From positions 1 through 64,000 of the forward strand of contig NZ_PJAS01000056.1 in the NCBI RefSeq assembly GCF_002836735.1: 64,000 nucleotides of DNA, read 5' to 3'. Below the pieces are notes generated by a model. That model was not told the DNA's origin and ran no database searches. It worked only from the letters and a program-made list of their open reading frames with translations. Both the position numbers and the translations under genes were made by a program. This document shows, piece after piece, positions 1 to 10,092 of the stretch (the stretch's first letter is position 1; each line of letters begins with the position of its first letter). The stretch comes from Psychrobacter sp. 4Bb. Lineage in GTDB: Bacteria > Pseudomonadota > Gammaproteobacteria > Pseudomonadales > Moraxellaceae.

Positions 1-340
1 GGTTATAAATTCGAGGTTGTTTATTTTCTTTAATAATAGTGTGCAATACGACTTAATTCAACAATTTTTAGTAAAGGTAAGCTTTATCTAATCCTTATGA
101 CTGGATCTATTCGTTCTGTCATTCTTGAGTATTTCCCCTGAGCAAATTGTCTCTCATATTTTTCAATGTTGATATTCATATAATCAGCACTATATATAAG
201 CTAAGTTATTCAGGCTTATATGACGCTTTCAATATACTGTCCTATATAGTGCAGTATTTGATACTACCTTTATCATAAGATATGGCTCTCATATTAGTCG
301 TCACGCAATCCCTTGATATCTAGTGTTGAGAGACGGTTTT

Positions 341-349
341 TGCTATAAT
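341..349 (+). promoter_or_regulatory. extended -10 promoter for thrS-infC
   Basis: TGCTATAAT is a perfect extended -10 element. The -35 region (TAGTGT, 17 nt upstream) is weak, as is usual for extended -10 promoters. The predicted start is near 356. The same TGCTATA(A/C)T core recurs before several other genes in this window. Confidence 0.5.
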
Positions 350-552
350 AGGTATTTTGCTGCATTACTTATATATGTTGGCTGTTATATTACTTCTATA
401 GCGAAATGCATTTTGCTGCAATGCTATTGATTGACTGGCTTCGAGCCATACATTATTTCTAGCATATATAGTCATATTAAGACTCTAGGTAATGCGTCTC
501 TCTCACAACATATCACAATGATTAGATATAATTGACGTGGTCTCACGGTTAT

Positions 553-573
553 ATGATTGATGGTTGCAATCAT
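553..573 (+). promoter_or_regulatory. thrS leader hairpin resembling the tRNA-Thr anticodon arm
   Basis: ATGATTG (553-559) pairs perfectly with CAATCAT (567-573) around the 7-nt loop ATGGTTG. Loop position 2 is U, the equivalent of U33, and positions 3-5 are GGU, the anticodon of tRNA-Thr(GGU). The hairpin ends 35 nt before the thrS start codon. In E. coli, ThrRS represses its own translation by binding leader domains that imitate the tRNA-Thr anticodon arm just upstream of the SD. That this hairpin works the same way is inference. Position 37 is U here, where real tRNA-Thr carries A. Confidence 0.55.
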
Positions 574-608
574 CACTGCCAACGGACCCAATAATAGGCG
601 AATAGATT

Positions 609-2543
609 ATGGTAGCGATTACTTTACCCGATGGTAGTGTAAAAGACTTTGAAGGTCATACAACAGTCATGGAAGTGGCGCAAAGTATTGGGACAGGACT
701 CGCTAAAGCGACAGTTGCTGGACGTGTAAATGGTCATCTGGTAGATGCACATGATCCTATCGTCGCTGATGCCAATGTTGAAATCGTAACGCCAAAAGAC
801 GACGACGGTGTCGATATTATTCGTCACTCATGCGCTCACCTATTAGGTCATGCTGTTAAGCAGCTATACCCTGATGTGAAAATGGTCATTGGTCCTGTTA
901 TTGATGATGGTTTTTATTACGATATCTTTAGTGAAACGCCATTTACGCCTGAGCATATGGAGGCCATTGAAAAACGCATGATGGAGCTGATCAAGCAAGA
1001 TTATGACGTTATCAAAAAAATGACGCCACGTGCCGAAGCGATTGAGATATTTGAATCACGTAATGAAGACTATAAGTTAAAGCTTATTAATGATATGCCA
1101 GGTGAAGAAGCCTTTGGTCTATATCATCATCAAGAATACGTCGATATGTGCCGTGGTCCGCATGTGCCAAACACGCGCTTTTTGAAAGTATTTAAACTGA
1201 CAAAAATGTCAGGTGCTTATTGGCGCGGCGATGCGAAAAATGAGCAGTTACAGCGTATCTATGGTACTGCGTGGGCTGATAAGAAACAGTTAAAAGCTTA
1301 TATCCAGCGTATTGAAGAAGCAGAAAAACGTGACCATCGTAAAATCGGTAAAGCGCTGAACCTATTTCATATGCAAGAGCAAGCGCCAGGTATGGTGTTC
1401 TGGCACGCCAATGGCTGGACGATTTATCAAGTACTTGAGCAATATATGCGTAAAGTACAGTACGATAATGGCTACGAAGAGATTAAAACACCTCAAATCG
1501 TTGATCGCAGCTTGTGGGAGCGTTCAGGACATTGGGGCAACTATGCAACCAATATGTTCACGACTTCTAGTGAAAACCGTGATTATGCGGTAAAACCGAT
1601 GAACTGTCCTTGTCACGTGCAAGTGTTTAACCAAGGCTTAAAGTCTTATCGTGATTTGCCACTGCGTATGGCTGAGTTTGGTTCTTGTCATCGCAACGAG
1701 CCATCAGGTTCATTGCATGGTTTGATGCGTGTACGTGGTTTTACTCAAGATGATGCGCATATATTCTGTACGCAGGCACAGATTCAACAAGAAGTCGCTG
1801 ACTTTATTAAGCTAACGCTTGCTGTCTATGAAGATTTCGGCTTTGATAATATTATTATGAAGCTTTCTACCCGCCCTGAAAAGCGTGTTGGTAGTGATGA
1901 GTCTTGGGACTTTGCAGAAAAAGCGCTAGCAGATGCGCTTGATAGCTCAGGGCTAGACTGGGATTACTTACCTGGCGAAGGTGCATTCTATGGTCCAAAG
2001 ATTGAGTTCAGTCTGAAGGATTCATTAGGACGTATTTGGCAGTGCGGTACCATTCAGGTTGATCCAAACATGCCTGAACGACTAGATGCTGAGTTCGTCA
2101 ATGAGCAGAACGATCGTGAAGTACCTATTATGTTGCACCGTGCAATCTTAGGTTCATTTGAGCGTTTCATTGGTATTTTGATCGAAAACTACGCAGGTTG
2201 GATGCCAGTATGGCTAGCACCGCAGCAAGTTGTGGTCATGAACATCACTGATAAACAGGCTGATGCATGTGAAAACGTGGTTAGCGAGCTTAAAAATGCA
2301 GGTTTGCGCGCTATTAGCGACTTGCGTAACGAAAAGATTGGATTTAAGATACGAGAGAAAACATTAGAACGTATTCCCTATATGCTAGTATTAGGGGATA
2401 AAGAAGTCGAATCGGGCAGTGTTAACGTCCGAACTCGCGAAGGTGAGAACCTTGGCGTGATGAGTGTTTCTGAATTTATTACATTAGTACAGACCGCTGT
2501 CAGTAAAAAAGGCCGACAGACCCCAAAAACAGATGAGGAGTAA
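609..2543 (+). CDS. thrS: threonine--tRNA ligase
   Basis: Attaches threonine to tRNA-Thr in the cytoplasm. The protein is 644 aa, full length for bacterial ThrRS. Order: TGS domain (about 1-62), editing domain (about 63-225, with an HxxxH motif in HSCAHLLGH and a later cysteine in VDMCRGPH), class II catalytic core (about 240-535, with the zinc-ligand motif MNCPCH and motif 3 near the end), and C-terminal anticodon-binding domain (about 540-640). ATG 609 is preceded by only a weak SD (AGG at 596-598), as expected for a gene under translational autocontrol. infC follows after 5 nt, the usual thrS-infC pairing. Confidence 0.98.
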   Translation: MVAITLPDGSVKDFEGHTTVMEVAQSIGTGLAKATVAGRVNGHLVDAHDPIVADANVEIVTPKDDDGVDIIRHSCAHLLGHAVKQLYPDVKMVIGPVIDDGFYYDIFSETPFTPEHMEAIEKRMMELIKQDYDVIKKMTPRAEAIEIFESRNEDYKLKLINDMPGEEAFGLYHHQEYVDMCRGPHVPNTRFLKVFKLTKMSGAYWRGDAKNEQLQRIYGTAWADKKQLKAYIQRIEEAEKRDHRKIGKALNLFHMQEQAPGMVFWHANGWTIYQVLEQYMRKVQYDNGYEEIKTPQIVDRSLWERSGHWGNYATNMFTTSSENRDYAVKPMNCPCHVQVFNQGLKSYRDLPLRMAEFGSCHRNEPSGSLHGLMRVRGFTQDDAHIFCTQAQIQQEVADFIKLTLAVYEDFGFDNIIMKLSTRPEKRVGSDESWDFAEKALADALDSSGLDWDYLPGEGAFYGPKIEFSLKDSLGRIWQCGTIQVDPNMPERLDAEFVNEQNDREVPIMLHRAILGSFERFIGILIENYAGWMPVWLAPQQVVVMNITDKQADACENVVSELKNAGLRAISDLRNEKIGFKIREKTLERIPYMLVLGDKEVESGSVNVRTREGENLGVMSVSEFITLVQTAVSKKGRQTPKTDEE

Positions 2544-2548
2544 TACCT

Positions 2549-3070
2549 ATTAAACAGTCCAACCGTTTGAACATCAACGAAGATATCAATGTCAAAGAAG
2601 TCCGTCTCGTTAAAGAAGATGGCGAGCAAATGGGCGTGGTTGATATCGCAACCGCGATGAAAGCGGCACGTGATGAAAATCTAGATTTGGTTGAATTAGT
2701 TCCTGAAGCTAAGCCGCCAGTATGTAAGATCATGGATTATAAGCATTTCCTCTATGATCAAAAGCAAAAGGCTAAAGAAGCTAAGAAAAACCAAAAGCAG
2801 ACTCAGCTTAAAGAGATGAAGCTACGTCCTAGTACCGAAGAGGCCGATTATCAGGTTAAACTGAGAAAAATCGTGAGCTTCTTGGAAGATCAAGACAAAG
2901 TTAAAATTAGCATCCGTTTCCGCGGACGTGAAATGGCGCACCAAGATATCGGTCGCAAACAACTTGATCGTATCATTGAAGATACTGCTGATATCTCAAA
3001 CGTCGAACAGTACCCTAAGATGGAAGGTCGTCAGATGGGTATGCTGCTTGGACCCACTAAGAAAAAGTAA
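2549..3070 (+). CDS. infC: translation initiation factor IF-3, AUU start
   Basis: Binds the 30S subunit, prevents premature 50S joining and checks start-codon pairing. I place the start at ATT 2549, giving 173 aa beginning (M)[11 protein letters not shown], and not at the downstream TTG at 2567. GAGGAG (2535-2540) sits 8 nt before the ATT, and infC is known for a conserved AUU start through which IF-3 autoregulates. N-domain about 1-75, lysine-rich linker, C-domain from about 85 with the conserved [10 protein letters not shown] and [10 protein letters not shown] stretches. The gene overlaps the thrS SD context closely, so the two are one operon. rpmI and rplT, which usually follow, are absent: a terminator comes 60 nt later. 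Confidence 0.95.
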   Translation: MKQSNRLNINEDINVKEVRLVKEDGEQMGVVDIATAMKAARDENLDLVELVPEAKPPVCKIMDYKHFLYDQKQKAKEAKKNQKQTQLKEMKLRPSTEEADYQVKLRKIVSFLEDQDKVKISIRFRGREMAHQDIGRKQLDRIIEDTADISNVEQYPKMEGRQMGMLLGPTKKK

Positions 3071-3474
3071 TCTGTCTATCGGATTGCTTTGAGTGGTGGC
3101 TGTTAGTCTATATAGCTATTTATAACTCTAACCATCAATATGCTGCGGGATATTGATGGTTTTTTATTATTCGGACTCAAAAACTGCTGTAATGGACATA
3201 GCTGTACTGAACATAATAGCCTAGCATCATTGACTGACGCTATTTTACAAAATCCACCTTCTCAACTTTCTGATTACACGGTAATCTAAAGGTCTAGTTA
3301 TATTTGCTAGTCAGCATTTAGCAGTCACTAATGATCATTTGATAAAAATTAGTATGAGCTAAAGACAATTTATAAGTGTAAAAAAGCTAAGTATATAAAT
3401 AAAAACAATGTATATCACGACTGTCAGAGTCGTTGACAAAAAACACTCCCTTCTCCGATATCAGAGGATATTTC
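3071..3474. other. spacer between infC and the telA-like gene
   Basis: Apart from the terminator at 3130-3166 I see no gene. A TTGATA at 3339-3344 could be a -35 element for the downstream gene but has no good -10 partner. Confidence 0.5.
3130..3166 (+). terminator. terminator after infC
   Basis: AACCATCAATAT (3130-3141) pairs perfectly with ATATTGATGGTT (3150-3161) over an 8-nt loop, followed by a T run. It ends the thrS-infC operon. Confidence 0.85.
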
Positions 3475-4719
3475 ATGCAAGAATTGACGCCACCAGAAAA
3501 CGCTACAACTCCCAGTATTTCTCTAACAGCACCTGAACCTGTCAAAGAAATACAGAAAAGTGAAGCAGATCAGATGGTCAAATTGGATGAAAGCCAAATT
3601 CCTGAGCTCGATGCCAAGGTTGATGCTTTTGTTGATCATGTGCTGACCAACTCTGTGCATAGCGATGAATTTCGACAGAACGTGCAGTCTATTCATAATC
3701 TAGGTACCAAAGAGATTCGCGAATCTGCACAAGTATCTAACCGAATGTTAGATTTGCCCGCAAAAAGTCTCAATGACAGCTTATTTGATAATTCCCCTAT
3801 TGCTAAATCGTTGACAGAACTACGCGGGATTGTCGAAGACTTAGATCCAAGCAAAAAGGAGCTTACCAGCTCACGCAAGCTGTTCGGTCTCATTCCGTTC
3901 GGTAATAAAGTGCAAGATTATTTCCGTCAGTATGAATCAGCACAATCACATATCAATGCGGTCGTTACCAGCCTCTACAATGGTAAAGATGAATTGCTCA
4001 AAGACAATGCGATGATTGAGCAAGAAAAAGTCAATATGTGGGAGCTGATGCAGTCTATTCGCCAATATGTCTACGTTGGCAAAAAGATTGATGAGCAACT
4101 TGAGCAAAAGGTCTATGCGATAGAAGCAACAGATCCAGAAAAAGCGCGCATCATTAAAGAAGAAATGCTGTTTTATGTCCGTCAAAAAAACACTGATTTT
4201 TTAACTCAGTTAGCAGTGAATGTACAAGGCTATTTGGCGCTTGATACCATTCGCCGTAATAACTTAGAGCTAATTAAAGGTGTCGATCGTGCAACCACAA
4301 CTACTGTGTCTGCATTACGCACGGCTGTGGTCGTTGCTCAAGCAATGACCAATCAAAAATTGGTATTAGATCAAATCACTGCCTTGAATAAAACGACCAG
4401 TAGTTTGATTGAATCAACCTCAGCGATGCTCAAACGTCAGTCAGGTGAGATTCACGAGCAGGCGACCAGCAGTAGCATTGAGCTTGATAAACTGCAAAAT
4501 GCCTTCAATAATGTCTACGACACTATGGATATGATTAGCAATTATAAAATTGAAGCGCTAGAGAATATGAAGCAAACGGTCAATACACTGACCACGGAAG
4601 TAGATAAAGCACAAAAATACTTGGATAAATCAAATCAGACTACGGTATTAGAAGTCTCAAAAGAGTTGGATAGTAAAAAAATCGCTAACCAATCGAGCAA
4701 TGTCGATATCGATATTTGA
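3475..4719 (+). CDS. TelA/KlaA-family protein (toxic anion resistance family)
   Basis: 414 aa, soluble and largely helical with long coiled-coil-like stretches. The family (Pfam TelA) was named for tellurite resistance on plasmid RK2, but chromosomal members are mostly linked to envelope stress and their biochemistry is unclear. The core from about residue 120 (SRKLFGLIPFGNKVQDYF) to 390 is typical. I chose ATG 3475 because AGAGGA lies 7 nt upstream; an in-frame TTG at 3433 has no SD. The usual partner gene xpaC is not adjacent, so the gene appears monocistronic. Family confidence is high, function low. Confidence 0.85.
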   Translation: MQELTPPENATTPSISLTAPEPVKEIQKSEADQMVKLDESQIPELDAKVDAFVDHVLTNSVHSDEFRQNVQSIHNLGTKEIRESAQVSNRMLDLPAKSLNDSLFDNSPIAKSLTELRGIVEDLDPSKKELTSSRKLFGLIPFGNKVQDYFRQYESAQSHINAVVTSLYNGKDELLKDNAMIEQEKVNMWELMQSIRQYVYVGKKIDEQLEQKVYAIEATDPEKARIIKEEMLFYVRQKNTDFLTQLAVNVQGYLALDTIRRNNLELIKGVDRATTTTVSALRTAVVVAQAMTNQKLVLDQITALNKTTSSLIESTSAMLKRQSGEIHEQATSSSIELDKLQNAFNNVYDTMDMISNYKIEALENMKQTVNTLTTEVDKAQKYLDKSNQTTVLEVSKELDSKKIANQSSNVDIDI

Positions 4720-4810
4720 TTTATTCCTATAGCGGTCGCCAGAAAACTGACCGCTTCCTGCTACCGAATACACATAAGACAATTGACGCAAGATATTGCA
4801 ACGTCGTTCG

Positions 4811-4819
4811 TGTTAAGAT
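4811..4819 (+). promoter_or_regulatory. possible extended -10 promoter for rnr
   Basis: TGTTAAGAT lies 40 nt before the rnr start and matches the extended -10 form TGnTAnnnT. There is no clear -35. Confidence 0.3.
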
Positions 4820-4858
4820 AGCCACTATTAATAATTTTAAAAATAGATACGGTAATTT

Positions 4859-7135
4859 ATGAGTTGGAATGATCCAAACGCCTCAAGTGAGGCAAAAAAA
4901 TATGACAACCCGATTCCTAGTCGTGAGCTGATACTCAGCACGATTAACGAGCATGGGGAAGTTACGCATCAACAATTGGCAAAAGCCTTTAATATTGATG
5001 ATCCTGATCAGTTTGATGCTTTGGGCAATCGCCTAAAAGCAATGGCGCGTGATGGCCAAGTAAATCGTGATGGTCGTCCTTATCGCTATCGCACAGTGAC
5101 CAAGCAAGATATCGTTTCAGGTACAGTTTCTGCACATCCAAAAGGTTTTGGATTTGTGGTGCTAAGTGATATGCCAGATTTGTTTTTGCATGAAAAACAA
5201 ATGCGCTGGGTATTCAATGGCGATACAGTAGCAGCAGTCGGCACTTCGACAGACAATCGTGGGCGTACCGAAGGGCGTATCGTTGATGTTGTCGAACGTC
5301 GTCAAAACAACTTTATCGGTACACTTGCTCGTGATGAAGACGGCTATTGTGTTGAGCTTGGTAGCCCAAATAATCATCAACCGATTACGGTTACTGATGA
5401 CAATGTTCAGGCGCTAAATATCAAGCAAGGCGCTCCTGTCAAAGTCGATATCATTGACTGGCCAAACCAGCATGAATTTGCCACTGGAAAAATCACTGAA
5501 GTGCTGTCTGACGATAATGATCGTGAATTGATTATTGAGACTACCCTGCTCAACTATGATATTCCATCAGATTTTAGCGAAGCTGCGCTTAAGCAAGCTG
5601 ATGACTATCAAGAGCCAACTGAGAAAGACATAAAAGGCCGTACAGATATACGTCATCTACCGCTTGTCACTATCGATGGCGAAGATGCTCGTGACTTTGA
5701 TGATGCTGTATTTGCTGAAAAGCGTTCTGGTGGTAACTACCGTGTTGTGGTTGCGATTGCGGATGTCAGCTATTATGTGACACCGAATTCACCACTTGAC
5801 CAAGATGCCTATGAGCGTGGTACTTCAGTATACTTCCCGCATCGCGTGATTCCGATGTTGCCTGAAGTGTTATCTAACGGTCTATGTTCATTGAACCCTA
5901 ATCTAGATCGCTTATGTATGGTTGCTGATATCAAGATATCGCGCGCTGGTAAAGTGACTGGATATGAATTCTATCCGTCAGTGATGCACTCACAAGCACG
6001 TCTCACCTATAATCAAGTAAATGATTATCTTGTGAACCCGAATGATAAGAGACTACCTAAATCATTAACGGGTAATAAAGACGTTAAAAAATCTGTTGAC
6101 ACCTTACATCAATTGTATGAGCTACTACTTAAAAAGCGTGAAGAACGTCATGCAATGGAATTTGAAACGGTTGAAACGTATATCAAGTTCAATGAGAAAG
6201 GCGGAATCGAAGCGATTTTACCACGTACTCGTGGCGACTCTCAGAAGCTAATCGAAGAGTGTATGCTCCTTGCCAATACTTGTGCTGCAAACTTCGCGCT
6301 TAAGCATGAGTTACCAGTTTTGTATCGTAACCATGATAAGCCTGATAATGAGAAGTCGATGCGTATTCATGAATATGCGAAAAACTTTGGCTTACCATTC
6401 CCAGAAGAAAATCCAACGCAAGCGGATTATCAGCGCATTATCGAAGCGACTAAAGATAGACCAGATGCCATCAGTATTCATAGCATGCTGCTGCGTTCAA
6501 TGATGCAAGCAAACTATGCACCTGACAATATTGGTCACTTTGGCTTAGCATATGATGAATATAGCCACTTTACCTCGCCAATTCGCCGTTATCCAGATTT
6601 GATGCTGCATCGTGCGATTAAGGCAAAAGTCACTAATAGCCCACAGCCTGTTATGGACTTTTCTCTTGAAGGTGCTGGTACACAAACATCAGATACAGAA
6701 CGCCGTGCAGAAAAAGCATCACGTTATGTAGAGTCTTGGCTCAAGTGTCACTATATGACCGATCATGTCGGTGAAGAGTTTGAAGGCGTTGTGACTACGG
6801 TTACTAGCTTTGGTCTATTCGTCACATTGACTGACTTATATATTGATGGTTTGGTTCATATTTCAAACGTTGGCGATGACTTCTTTGTCTACGATGAGCA
6901 GCAACAGCAGCTTATCGGTAAGGATAAAGGCACGCTATTTGGACTGGGCGATTCGGTTAAAGTGAAGGTTGCGGGTGTCAACATGGACCTGCTACAAATT
7001 GATTTTGATTTGAAGGCTAAATTGCAATCTAGTGCAATGAACCAAAGCAAAAAAGGTCAACCGAAGAAAGAACAGCCTAAGAAAACCCCAGCGAAAAGAA
7101 GCAGCAACCGCAGAGGCGCTGCCAAAAAAAGCTAA
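4859..7135 (+). CDS. rnr: ribonuclease R (3'-5' exoribonuclease)
   Basis: Degrades structured RNA processively from the 3' end, and in cold-adapted bacteria supports RNA turnover at low temperature. 758 aa. Order: winged-helix domain (about 20-80), cold-shock/OB domains (about 85-240), RNB catalytic domain (about 260-590, with the acidic motif DGEDARDFDD and HFTSPIRRYPDL), S1 domain (about 640-725), and a basic lysine-rich tail (about 728-758). This is the full RNase R architecture. The winged helix and basic tail distinguish it from RNase II. It stands alone, closed by the terminator at 7181. Confidence 0.95.
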   Translation: MSWNDPNASSEAKKYDNPIPSRELILSTINEHGEVTHQQLAKAFNIDDPDQFDALGNRLKAMARDGQVNRDGRPYRYRTVTKQDIVSGTVSAHPKGFGFVVLSDMPDLFLHEKQMRWVFNGDTVAAVGTSTDNRGRTEGRIVDVVERRQNNFIGTLARDEDGYCVELGSPNNHQPITVTDDNVQALNIKQGAPVKVDIIDWPNQHEFATGKITEVLSDDNDRELIIETTLLNYDIPSDFSEAALKQADDYQEPTEKDIKGRTDIRHLPLVTIDGEDARDFDDAVFAEKRSGGNYRVVVAIADVSYYVTPNSPLDQDAYERGTSVYFPHRVIPMLPEVLSNGLCSLNPNLDRLCMVADIKISRAGKVTGYEFYPSVMHSQARLTYNQVNDYLVNPNDKRLPKSLTGNKDVKKSVDTLHQLYELLLKKREERHAMEFETVETYIKFNEKGGIEAILPRTRGDSQKLIEECMLLANTCAANFALKHELPVLYRNHDKPDNEKSMRIHEYAKNFGLPFPEENPTQADYQRIIEATKDRPDAISIHSMLLRSMMQANYAPDNIGHFGLAYDEYSHFTSPIRRYPDLMLHRAIKAKVTNSPQPVMDFSLEGAGTQTSDTERRAEKASRYVESWLKCHYMTDHVGEEFEGVVTTVTSFGLFVTLTDLYIDGLVHISNVGDDFFVYDEQQQQLIGKDKGTLFGLGDSVKVKVAGVNMDLLQIDFDLKAKLQSSAMNQSKKGQPKKEQPKKTPAKRSSNRRGAAKKS

Positions 7136-7174
7136 GCTTAGACTGATACCGAAATATTAATTTTGTAATACTAT

Positions 7175-7206
7175 AAAAAAGGCTAACGTAATCGTTAGCC
7201 TTTTTT
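7175..7206. terminator. bidirectional terminator between rnr and the small membrane gene
   Basis: GGCTAACG (7181-7188) and CGTTAGCC (7193-7200) form a perfect 8-bp stem with loop TAAT. It is flanked by six A on the left and six T on the right, so it can serve both convergent genes. Confidence 0.9.
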
Positions 7207-7252
7207 ATGCTGTGTACTTTTGAGTTATATATGATATAGCTATTTATTGTGC

Positions 7253-7534
7253 CTATTGCGCATCGTCCAATTGATCTACACGGTCTTGTTCGGCTTGCTG
7301 TGCTTGGTCAATTTTGCTAGTAGCACTATCTACGATAGCTTTCGGCTGTTGACTAAGTGGCTGGCTAATAATATCTGTATCAGAGGTAACTACTGTAGAA
7401 TCAGGCTGTTCAGCCGCTACGCTACTGGCTGCGATCTCTCTGTTTTGTTCGCGACTATTACCATTGATAATGTTAAAGCCAAGCAATGCCACAATACCAA
7501 TTACTGCAAAGATAATGACGTGTTTCATTTCCAT
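7253..7534 (-). CDS. small single-pass membrane protein of unknown function
   Basis: 93 aa. One N-terminal hydrophobic segment (about residues 4-20, HVIIFAVIGIVALLGFNI) is followed by a polar, Q/S/D-rich tail without motifs. The tail probably faces the periplasm, or the segment may be a signal anchor. GGGG lies 6 nt before ATG 7534, favouring that start over the ATG two codons later. Composition matches its neighbours. I do not recognise a family. It shares a terminator with rnr. Confidence 0.65.
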   Translation of the reverse strand: MEMKHVIIFAVIGIVALLGFNIINGNSREQNREIAASSVAAEQPDSTVVTSDTDIISQPLSQQPKAIVDSATSKIDQAQQAEQDRVDQLDDAQ

Positions 7535-7615
7535 AAAAAGCCCCGTATTTGAATAACCACCAAATATAGATTCTGTTGCACTTTTTATGCCTAAATTTTA
7601 TTTAACGTCTAATAC

Positions 7616-9289
7616 CTATTCTTGCGGGCTATTATTATTCAATAAGTCAGTCTCATCTGAGCTTTGAGCAATCTCTTGCTCAACCTTTTCCATCAGCTTG
7701 TCGTCAGGACGGGCGTCGAGAACCTCATTAGCACTGCGACCTTGCAAAATGGTTTTGGCTCGAGCCTTGGCTTGTTTTTTATCTTGGTCATCCGTATGAC
7801 TCTCGCTGACCTGATTTGTTTCAGCAGGCTTAGGGATAGTCGGCGTAATCGTCATATCAGATTGAATATTATTAGCATTGCTGACACTGCTTTGCATGTG
7901 CTCAAAGGCTTTTTCTAACTTATTGTTGAAGCGCAGACGATAGATAGGCTCAGGTAAGCTAAAGCCTTTATCTTCTAGTGCATGCTTGGTCTCACGAATG
8001 GCGATACTGCGTGCTTTGGCAAAGTCAGTCTCTGATTGGTCTACCCAAACCTGAAATTCCAAAACAATATTAGAATCGCCCACATTGGTAATGACCGCAA
8101 TCGCTTTGGGCTCATCCAACACAAACGTCAGCGTATGTATCGCATCCAATCCGACTTTGATTGCTGCTAAAGGATCATCATTGGCATCAACGCCCAATTC
8201 AAAAGTAAATCGGCGCTCAGGGTTTTTGGTGTAATTTAAGATCGTACCTTTAAAGACTTCAGCATTAGGAATACGTAACTGATTACCATCTAATGTCATC
8301 AGTATCGTCGCGCGCGAGGTCAAACGAACCACGATGCCCTCTTGTCCATTAATCACGATATGATCACGGGCACGAAAAGGCTGCCGAATACTGAGCATTA
8401 ATGAAGCGATGTAGTTTTCGATCGTATCTTTGACTGCAAAACCAACCGCAATACCAATGACACCTGCACCGCCCAGCAATGTGCCTAAGATGGTCTCCGC
8501 CCCGATTAAGCTCAACGCTAAAATCAGACCAAAAATGATAAAGATAACTTTTACCGTTTGCGAAAGTAATTCAGCGACGAAGGGATTGGGTGTCAGGCGT
8601 TGCCACATTTTTTTGCGTCTAGATAACCAGCTACCAAACCATGCTACCAAGGCAAATATAACGATGCCGACCAATAGTAGCGGTAGCGCCTTCACAAGAT
8701 TGGTCACCTGCGCTTTTAGACCTTGATAGACCGTTGAGACATTCTCTTGAACATCTAACGTGCGGTTAATTCTATCTTCTACAGTAACAACATCTGTTAG
8801 TCGGTTGGTTAAATTAATCGCTTGCTGTGCTTTTTTTTCGTTAGCTGTTTCCCCAGTTAGGGTAACAACGCCTTGGATGACACTAACATTGACGGCTTGT
8901 AAACCTTCGATTTCAGAGAAAATACCGCTGATACGTTGACGAATATCGTTGTCTTTTTGCGGTGTTGGTGTGGTCTCGATTTGAGCATTATTAGTGCTTT
9001 CGCCACTGATTATTGGTGGCGTAGCTGGTGCTGGCAATGAGCTGTCCAGTTCTGTAGTATCAACTGTTGATGCTTCATTTTCTGATGTGGCAGAATTATC
9101 GTTAGATACGCTTGCCTCTGTCGTCTCTACCCCTTCAGTTGTCTCTATACCTAACGCCGTTGCGATACCAGAAATTTCTTCACTGGCAGCATGCGCTGAA
9201 CACGCAAAAAGGATGCTTAGTAGCAACACCATTTGACTCCACGCTTTTATAAAACTGCGTACTATCGGACGGTCAATATAAGTGGCCAT
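7616..9289 (-). CDS. MscS-type mechanosensitive ion channel with N-terminal BON domain
   Basis: 557 aa inner-membrane channel that would release solutes under hypo-osmotic stress. A signal peptide (FACSAHAASEE, cut near residue 37) is followed by a low-complexity S/T/E region, then a BON domain (about 115-180), which is often a lipid- or peptidoglycan-contact module. Next come transmembrane helices (about 200-225 and 240-300, with the glycine/alanine-rich pore helix LGGAGVIGIAVGF), the cytoplasmic beta domain to about 440 and a charged tail. I start at ATG 9289 because AAGG ends 6 nt upstream; ATG 9295 would overlap that SD. No operon partner is evident apart from the downstream small membrane gene. 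Confidence 0.88.
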   Translation of the reverse strand: MATYIDRPIVRSFIKAWSQMVLLLSILFACSAHAASEEISGIATALGIETTEGVETTEASVSNDNSATSENEASTVDTTELDSSLPAPATPPIISGESTNNAQIETTPTPQKDNDIRQRISGIFSEIEGLQAVNVSVIQGVVTLTGETANEKKAQQAINLTNRLTDVVTVEDRINRTLDVQENVSTVYQGLKAQVTNLVKALPLLLVGIVIFALVAWFGSWLSRRKKMWQRLTPNPFVAELLSQTVKVIFIIFGLILALSLIGAETILGTLLGGAGVIGIAVGFAVKDTIENYIASLMLSIRQPFRARDHIVINGQEGIVVRLTSRATILMTLDGNQLRIPNAEVFKGTILNYTKNPERRFTFELGVDANDDPLAAIKVGLDAIHTLTFVLDEPKAIAVITNVGDSNIVLEFQVWVDQSETDFAKARSIAIRETKHALEDKGFSLPEPIYRLRFNNKLEKAFEHMQSSVSNANNIQSDMTITPTIPKPAETNQVSESHTDDQDKKQAKARAKTILQGRSANEVLDARPDDKLMEKVEQEIAQSSDETDLLNNNSPQE

Positions 9290-9354
9290 AAGCATCCTTT
9301 ATTTTTTACGGATTTTTCTCGCTTAGCTTGTTATTGGTAACTGGCTATCTGGAT

Positions 9355-10092
9355 TTAGCTATCTAAATAAAGCTGCGCTTCGCTCAAATTCAACGTGCCT
9401 TCATAGATAGCGCGGCCAGTGATGATACCTTCGATACAGTCACCGTAAGGCTTTAGCAGCTCGATATCTTTCATATCGGTAACGCCACCTGATGCAATCA
9501 CAGGTAGTCCGCCTTCGCGCGCCAAATTAACGGTTTGTTCAACGTTGACGCCCTGCATCATGCCATCGCGCGCGATATCAGTATAAACAATCGATGACAC
9601 GCCGACGTCTGCAAAGCGCTTAGCAAGCTCGGTCGCTTTGGTATCTGTCACGTTTGCCCAGCCATGAGTGGCTACCATACCGTCTTTGGCGTCGATACCG
9701 ACGATGATATGCCCTGCAAATTCGCGGCAAGCTTCCGCGACAAAATCAGGATCTTCAACGGCTTTTGTACCGATGATGATATACGTCAAACCTGCGGTAA
9801 TATACTGCTCGATAGTGTTCATGTTACGTACACCGCCGCCCAATTGAATAGGCAGGTTCGGATAGGCTTTGGTGATATCATTGACCACTTGTCTATGTAC
9901 TGGCACGCCATCAAAAGCACCATTCAAATCGACCAAATGCAAGCGACGCGCGCCTTCATCTACCCAACGCGCTGCCATGGCAACTGGGTCATCAGAGAAC
10001 ACCGTATCATCTTCCATACGGCCTTGTTTTAAACGTACACACTTACCATCTTTTAAATCAATAGCCGGGATAATGACAGGCACAGCACACAT
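9355..10092 (-). CDS. hisA: phosphoribosylformimino-5-aminoimidazole carboxamide ribotide isomerase
   Basis: Catalyses the Amadori isomerisation in histidine synthesis. It is a TIM barrel of 245 aa from ATG 10092, exactly the E. coli length. AAGGAA lies 6 nt upstream; the longer frame from 10113 adds seven codons without an SD. Conserved: N-terminal [31 protein letters not shown], and IASGGV near the C-terminus. It is detached from hisH and hisB, which lie 20 kb away, so the histidine genes are dispersed. Confidence 0.96.
   Translation of the reverse strand: MCAVPVIIPAIDLKDGKCVRLKQGRMEDDTVFSDDPVAMAARWVDEGARRLHLVDLNGAFDGVPVHRQVVNDITKAYPNLPIQLGGGVRNMNTIEQYITAGLTYIIIGTKAVEDPDFVAEACREFAGHIIVGIDAKDGMVATHGWANVTDTKATELAKRFADVGVSSIVYTDIARDGMMQGVNVEQTVNLAREGGLPVIASGGVTDMKDIELLKPYGDCIEGIITGRAIYEGTLNLSEAQLYLDS

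Larger units (their letters stand above)
1..608. other. non-coding region upstream of thrS
   Basis: AT-rich with no convincing reading frame on either strand and no tRNA. It holds an extended -10 promoter at 341-349, so the thrS mRNA would carry a leader of about 250 nt. In that leader are a direct repeat ATTTTGCTGCA (354-364 and 410-420), small hairpins at 436-448 (TGGCT/AGCCA) and 536-547 (CGTG/CACG), and the anticodon-like hairpin at 553-573. The left part, 1-330, shows nothing I can name. Confidence 0.7.

Noticed and set aside
7247..7552. 101-codon plus-strand frame opposite the small membrane gene
   Set aside because: Mirror of the minus-strand gene, which has the better SD and a clear membrane segment.
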